9,091 bases of DNA. It comes from Egerieenecus sp048201975. GTDB lineage: Bacteria; Bacillota; Clostridia; Christensenellales; Aristaeellaceae. The position numbers were made by a program, and so were the translations under genes. Shown piece by piece: positions 7,522 through 9,091 of this stretch (its first letter is position 1; every line of letters starts with the position of its first letter). The notes beneath the pieces are model-generated. The model saw nothing but the letters and a program-made list of their open reading frames with translations. It was not told the DNA's origin and ran no database searches. The stretch is from the NCBI GenBank assembly GCA_048201975.1, contig DBFBGQ010000098.1:1-9091 (forward strand), written 5' to 3'.

Positions 7522-7831
7522 GCTGATGTGGTGGAATGGCAGACACCGGGGACTTTTGCAAACGCAGCAGGAGCGCGGGGCAGGGAAACCGCCCCGATGA
7601 ATGCCGGCTAATTCGGCGAAAACCCCACCGGGGCAACGCCGAGCTAAACCAGCGGTCCATCCGCTGGCCATGTGTAGAGACTATACACCGGCGGCCTACA
7701 CCCGCTTTGCGGGCATGGTCAAGACATAGTCCAGACCACAACGCGCCCACCGGCGCGGCCATGGCAACATGGTGCGGCAGGAAAATCCCCTGCCCCACAA
7801 GGGCGTGCGGGTTCGAGTCCCGCCATCAGCA
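7522..7831 (+). tRNA. trnL(uaa): tRNA-Leu(UAA), interrupted by a group I intron
   Basis: The exons are 7522-7555 and 7782-7831. Joined, they give an 84-nt class II tRNA. The acceptor arm GCTGATG (7522-7528) pairs with CATCAGC (7824-7830), followed by discriminator A7831. The D-arm is GTG/CAC with GAATGGCAGA. The anticodon stem GGGGA/TCCCC encloses the loop CTTAAAA, so the anticodon is TAA. The variable arm has a CCC/GGG stem, and the T-arm is GCGGG-TTCGAGT-CCCGC. CCA is not encoded. The split falls between wobble U34 and A35, the same site used by cyanobacterial and plastid tRNA-Leu(UAA) introns. The gene has its own promoter at 7482-7511 and terminator at 7862-7897. It can work only if the intron is removed. 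Confidence 0.95.
7556..7781 (+). ncRNA. Group I self-splicing intron (226 nt) in tRNA-Leu(UAA)
   Basis: The core helices can be drawn from the sequence. P2 is CGGGGC/GCCCCG (7576-7581/7591-7596), capped by GG-GAAA-CC. P3 is TGCCGG (7602-7607) with CCGGCG (7688-7693). P4 is CGGCG/CGCCG (7614-7618/7637-7641). P5 is CCCC/GGGG (7623-7626/7630-7633). P6 is CCAGCGG/CCGCTGG (7649-7655/7661-7667). P7 is GACTAT/ATAGTC (7679-7684/7726-7731). P8 is CCCGC-TTT-GCGGG (7701-7713). P9 is CGCGCC/GGCGCG (7742-7757), followed by CCATG-GCAA-CATGG (7759-7772). The 5' exon ends in U and the intron ends in G7781, as group I splicing requires. AAGACATAGTCC at 7721-7732 matches the classic 3' P7 motif. P1 is not certain; a T55-type wobble pair with G7571 is possible. 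No homing endonuclease is encoded. The small compact form resembles subgroup IC3. Confidence 0.93.
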
Positions 7832-7861
7832 CAGTTTGGAAAGCCGCGGGAAAGCGCGGCG

Positions 7862-7897
7862 GAGCGGGCGTCCCCGAAAGGGCGGCGCTCTTTTTTT
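7862..7897 (+). terminator. Terminator of the tRNA-Leu gene
   Basis: GAGCG (7862-7866) pairs with CGCTC (7886-7890), with an inner CG/CG and CCC/GGG extension, followed by seven T (7891-7897). A second hairpin, GCCGCG/CGCGGC (7843-7848/7855-7860), lies just before it, 11 nt after the tRNA 3' end. Confidence 0.8.
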
Positions 7898-7912
7898 GTC
7901 CCGGAAAGGCCC

Positions 7913-8695
7913 CTACTCCCCTGTGAGCCGCCATTGGCAGAAGCTGCTCACCCGGCTGTCCACATATTTTTCAAAGGTGCAGGCGATGATACGCTTTTTC
8001 ACCGGGTTAAAGCGGATGCGGAAAACGTGCACCTTGCCGCCGTCCCGGCTGTTGCCCGCGGGGTCGATCACCCAGAAGCCGTTCTCCTTCTCCGTGCGGG
8101 CCACGATCAGCAGCGCGTGGGCCGCGCCGTTGGCCTTGCGGCAGTAAAGATACACCGGGGAGTAGCTGCTGTCCTCCTCATACTTGGCGTACATCTGGTC
8201 AAAGATGAAGGTGCTAAAGGTCATCCGCTCCAGGCCGCCCAGGGTCTGGGTCACCTCATCATAGGGCTCGGAAAGGTCGCGCACGCCTATCAACGCGCTC
8301 ATATCCCCCGGGGTGCAGTCCACCCCCAGGTAGGACAGCGCCATGGAATACACCGCCCGGGTACACATGTTGCCGCAATAAAACCGGTATTCCTCTCCCC
8401 AGGCGTTCTTGCGCTGGGTCAGGTCCAGGGGGCCGCCTTCCTCGCCGCCCAGCCAGTACCAGCCCACAAAGGTGGGGTCCTCCGCCATGTCCTGGGCGAT
8501 GTGGCGGATCCGCCCGGCTTGCGCCTCCTTGGCCGAAGGGATGCCGTCGTCCTCCTCCTCGATGCCGAAATCGATGAACGCTTCCACCTCCTCCTGGGTG
8601 GTGCACAGGGGCAGGGAGGTGGCGGCGCGGGCGGGAGCGGCGGCATGCAACAGGCACCACAGCGTCGCAAAAAGCACAGCCGCATATGCTCTCAT
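7913..8695 (-). CDS. Secreted C39-like (papain-fold) cysteine peptidase
   Basis: The protein has 260 residues. A signal peptide is visible (MRAY, then a hydrophobic stretch, then PARA at 21-24, with probable cleavage after A24), so it should be exported. The segment YCGNMCTRAVYSMALSYLG (106-124) resembles the C-G-x-x-C helix of C39-like peptidases; C107 is the likely nucleophile. AAHALLIVA (191-199) supplies the probable H193, and GFWVIDPAGN (206-215) supplies D211. This Cys-His-Asp order and spacing fits the fold, but I infer activity only from it; substrate unknown. Residues about 30-100 form a unique acidic N-terminal part. A GGGAGG site lies 6 nt before the ATG, and the promoter is at 8734-8762. 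The gene is divergent from a second exported protein at 8946, with about 250 bp between them. A non-catalytic peptide-binding or inhibitor role cannot be excluded. Confidence 0.75.
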   Translation of the reverse strand: MRAYAAVLFATLWCLLHAAAPARAATSLPLCTTQEEVEAFIDFGIEEEDDGIPSAKEAQAGRIRHIAQDMAEDPTFVGWYWLGGEEGGPLDLTQRKNAWGEEYRFYCGNMCTRAVYSMALSYLGVDCTPGDMSALIGVRDLSEPYDEVTQTLGGLERMTFSTFIFDQMYAKYEEDSSYSPVYLYCRKANGAAHALLIVARTEKENGFWVIDPAGNSRDGGKVHVFRIRFNPVKKRIIACTFEKYVDSRVSSFCQWRLTGE

Positions 8696-8733
8696 GACCT
8701 TCCTCCCTTCCGGCGGATTTGTATACTGTCTTT

Positions 8734-8762
8734 AGCATATCGGTTTTCCCCAACGATGTCAA
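8734..8762 (-). promoter_or_regulatory. Sigma-A type promoter of the C39-like gene
   Basis: On the minus strand a perfect TTGACA (8762-8757) and TATGCT (8739-8734) are separated by 17 bp. The predicted start is near 8727, about 30 nt before the start codon. Confidence 0.75.
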
Positions 8763-8803
8763 ATCTTTTCTGATTCCGACCGTATATGCCATGAAAAAAA
8801 CGC

Positions 8804-8833
8804 TTGACGGGCTATTTTGCCTGCCCGTATGAC
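8804..8833 (+). promoter_or_regulatory. Possible plus-strand promoter with an overlapping inverted repeat
   Basis: TTGACG (8804-8809) and TATGAC (8828-8833) are 18 bp apart. The inverted repeat ACGGGC (8807-8812)/GCCCGT (8823-8828) with a 10-nt spacer fits between them like an operator. A second -10-like TAAAAT at 8908-8913, closer to the gene at 8946, lacks a good -35. The rest of 8763-8931 is AT-rich and holds no gene that I can support. Confidence 0.35.
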
Positions 8834-8945
8834 GATTCTTTTACGAAATTTTCAAATTCTTCATTTTTCGCCGAACATTTCCGCTCCCATAATCGTCTAA
8901 TATGGTGTAAAATAGGTTATCATCAGTCAAAGGGAGGGATGCGGC

Positions 8946-9091
8946 ATGGGCAAGCGGCTCGCGCAGGGGCTGCTGACGCTGGCGCTGCTGATGCTGCTGC
9001 TTCCCGCCGCCCGGGCCGAGAGCGTGCGCCGGGCGCTGGTCATGGGGTTCGACTCCTTCCTGTCCCAGCCCTCCACCGCCCCCGCCTCGGC
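8946..9091 (+). CDS. Exported protein, N-terminal fragment, possibly caspase-like
   Basis: Only the first 48 codons are in the window; the gene runs off the right edge. GGAGG at 8933-8937, 8 nt before the ATG, supports the start. Residues 1-24 form a clear signal peptide: MGKR, a Leu-rich core, then PAARA with cleavage before E25. The mature protein begins ESVRRALVMGFDSFLSQP. The strand RRALVMGFDSF resembles the first strand and loop of caspase-fold (C14-like) proteins, which often begin with R-A-L-L-x-G-x-x-x-Y. This is suggestive only, because the catalytic His and Cys would lie beyond the window. It is divergent from the secreted C39-like gene. Confidence 0.65.
   Translation, partial: MGKRLAQGLLTLALLMLLLPAARAESVRRALVMGFDSFLSQPSTAPAS

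Noticed and set aside
7522..7831. Reading the split tRNA as a pseudogene disrupted by an insertion
   Set aside because: The exons join without loss of any base of the cloverleaf, and the insert has a full group I core with proper boundary nucleotides, promoter and terminator.
7536..8147. A 203-codon plus-strand frame across the tRNA and its intron, considered as an intron-encoded endonuclease
   Set aside because: It runs through tRNA exon, intron core, terminator and the opposite gene, and lacks LAGLIDADG, GIY-YIG or HNH motifs. The intron is fully accounted for by RNA helices.
8791..8832. A 13-codon mini-frame (MKKTLDGLFCLPV) as a leader peptide
   Set aside because: It has no Shine-Dalgarno before the ATG and it overlaps the candidate promoter region. 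It is probably chance.

Overview
The window looks like a chromosomal segment of a GC-rich member of the Bacillota, probably a gut-type Clostridia lineage. This rests on strong GGAGG-type ribosome binding sites, consensus sigma-A promoters (TTGACA-N17-TATAAT type), a TTG start, a split ThrE exporter, and single-membrane secreted proteins with Ala-X-Ala signal peptides. The taxon is an inference. No phage or transposase gene is visible; the only mobile-type element is a group I intron.

Layout. Bases 1-195 are almost wholly made of six back-to-back inverted repeats, one of which also looks like a bidirectional terminator. A minus-strand operon follows (read 2238 to 179): a GT2 glycosyltransferase, then the two halves of a ThrE/YjjP-YjjB type exporter, tightly spaced and driven by a clear promoter at 2285-2313. 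A divergent promoter (2397-2425) drives a 980-residue membrane-anchored beta-propeller protein. It has a long disordered cytoplasmic tail, one transmembrane helix, an Ig-like segment, a Ser/Thr/Pro linker and a PQQ-like propeller. A strong hairpin with a T-run separates it from glpK, a full-length glycerol kinase. glpK converges on a small minus-strand gene for a two-helix membrane protein.

At 7522-7831 lies a tRNA-Leu(UAA) gene interrupted after the wobble base U34 by a 226-nt group I intron with recognisable P2-P9 helices and no internal protein gene. It has its own promoter and terminator. Next is a minus-strand gene for a secreted C39-like (papain-fold) cysteine peptidase with visible Cys/His/Asp residues. 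Divergent from it across about 250 bp, the first 48 codons of another secreted protein run off the right edge; it starts like a caspase-fold protein.

The genes do not form one pathway. The main functional units are the glycosyltransferase/exporter operon, the envelope propeller protein, glycerol entry into metabolism, and a divergent pair of exported, possibly peptidase-type proteins. The most notable items are the intron-bearing tRNA-Leu(UAA) and the hairpin cluster at the left edge.
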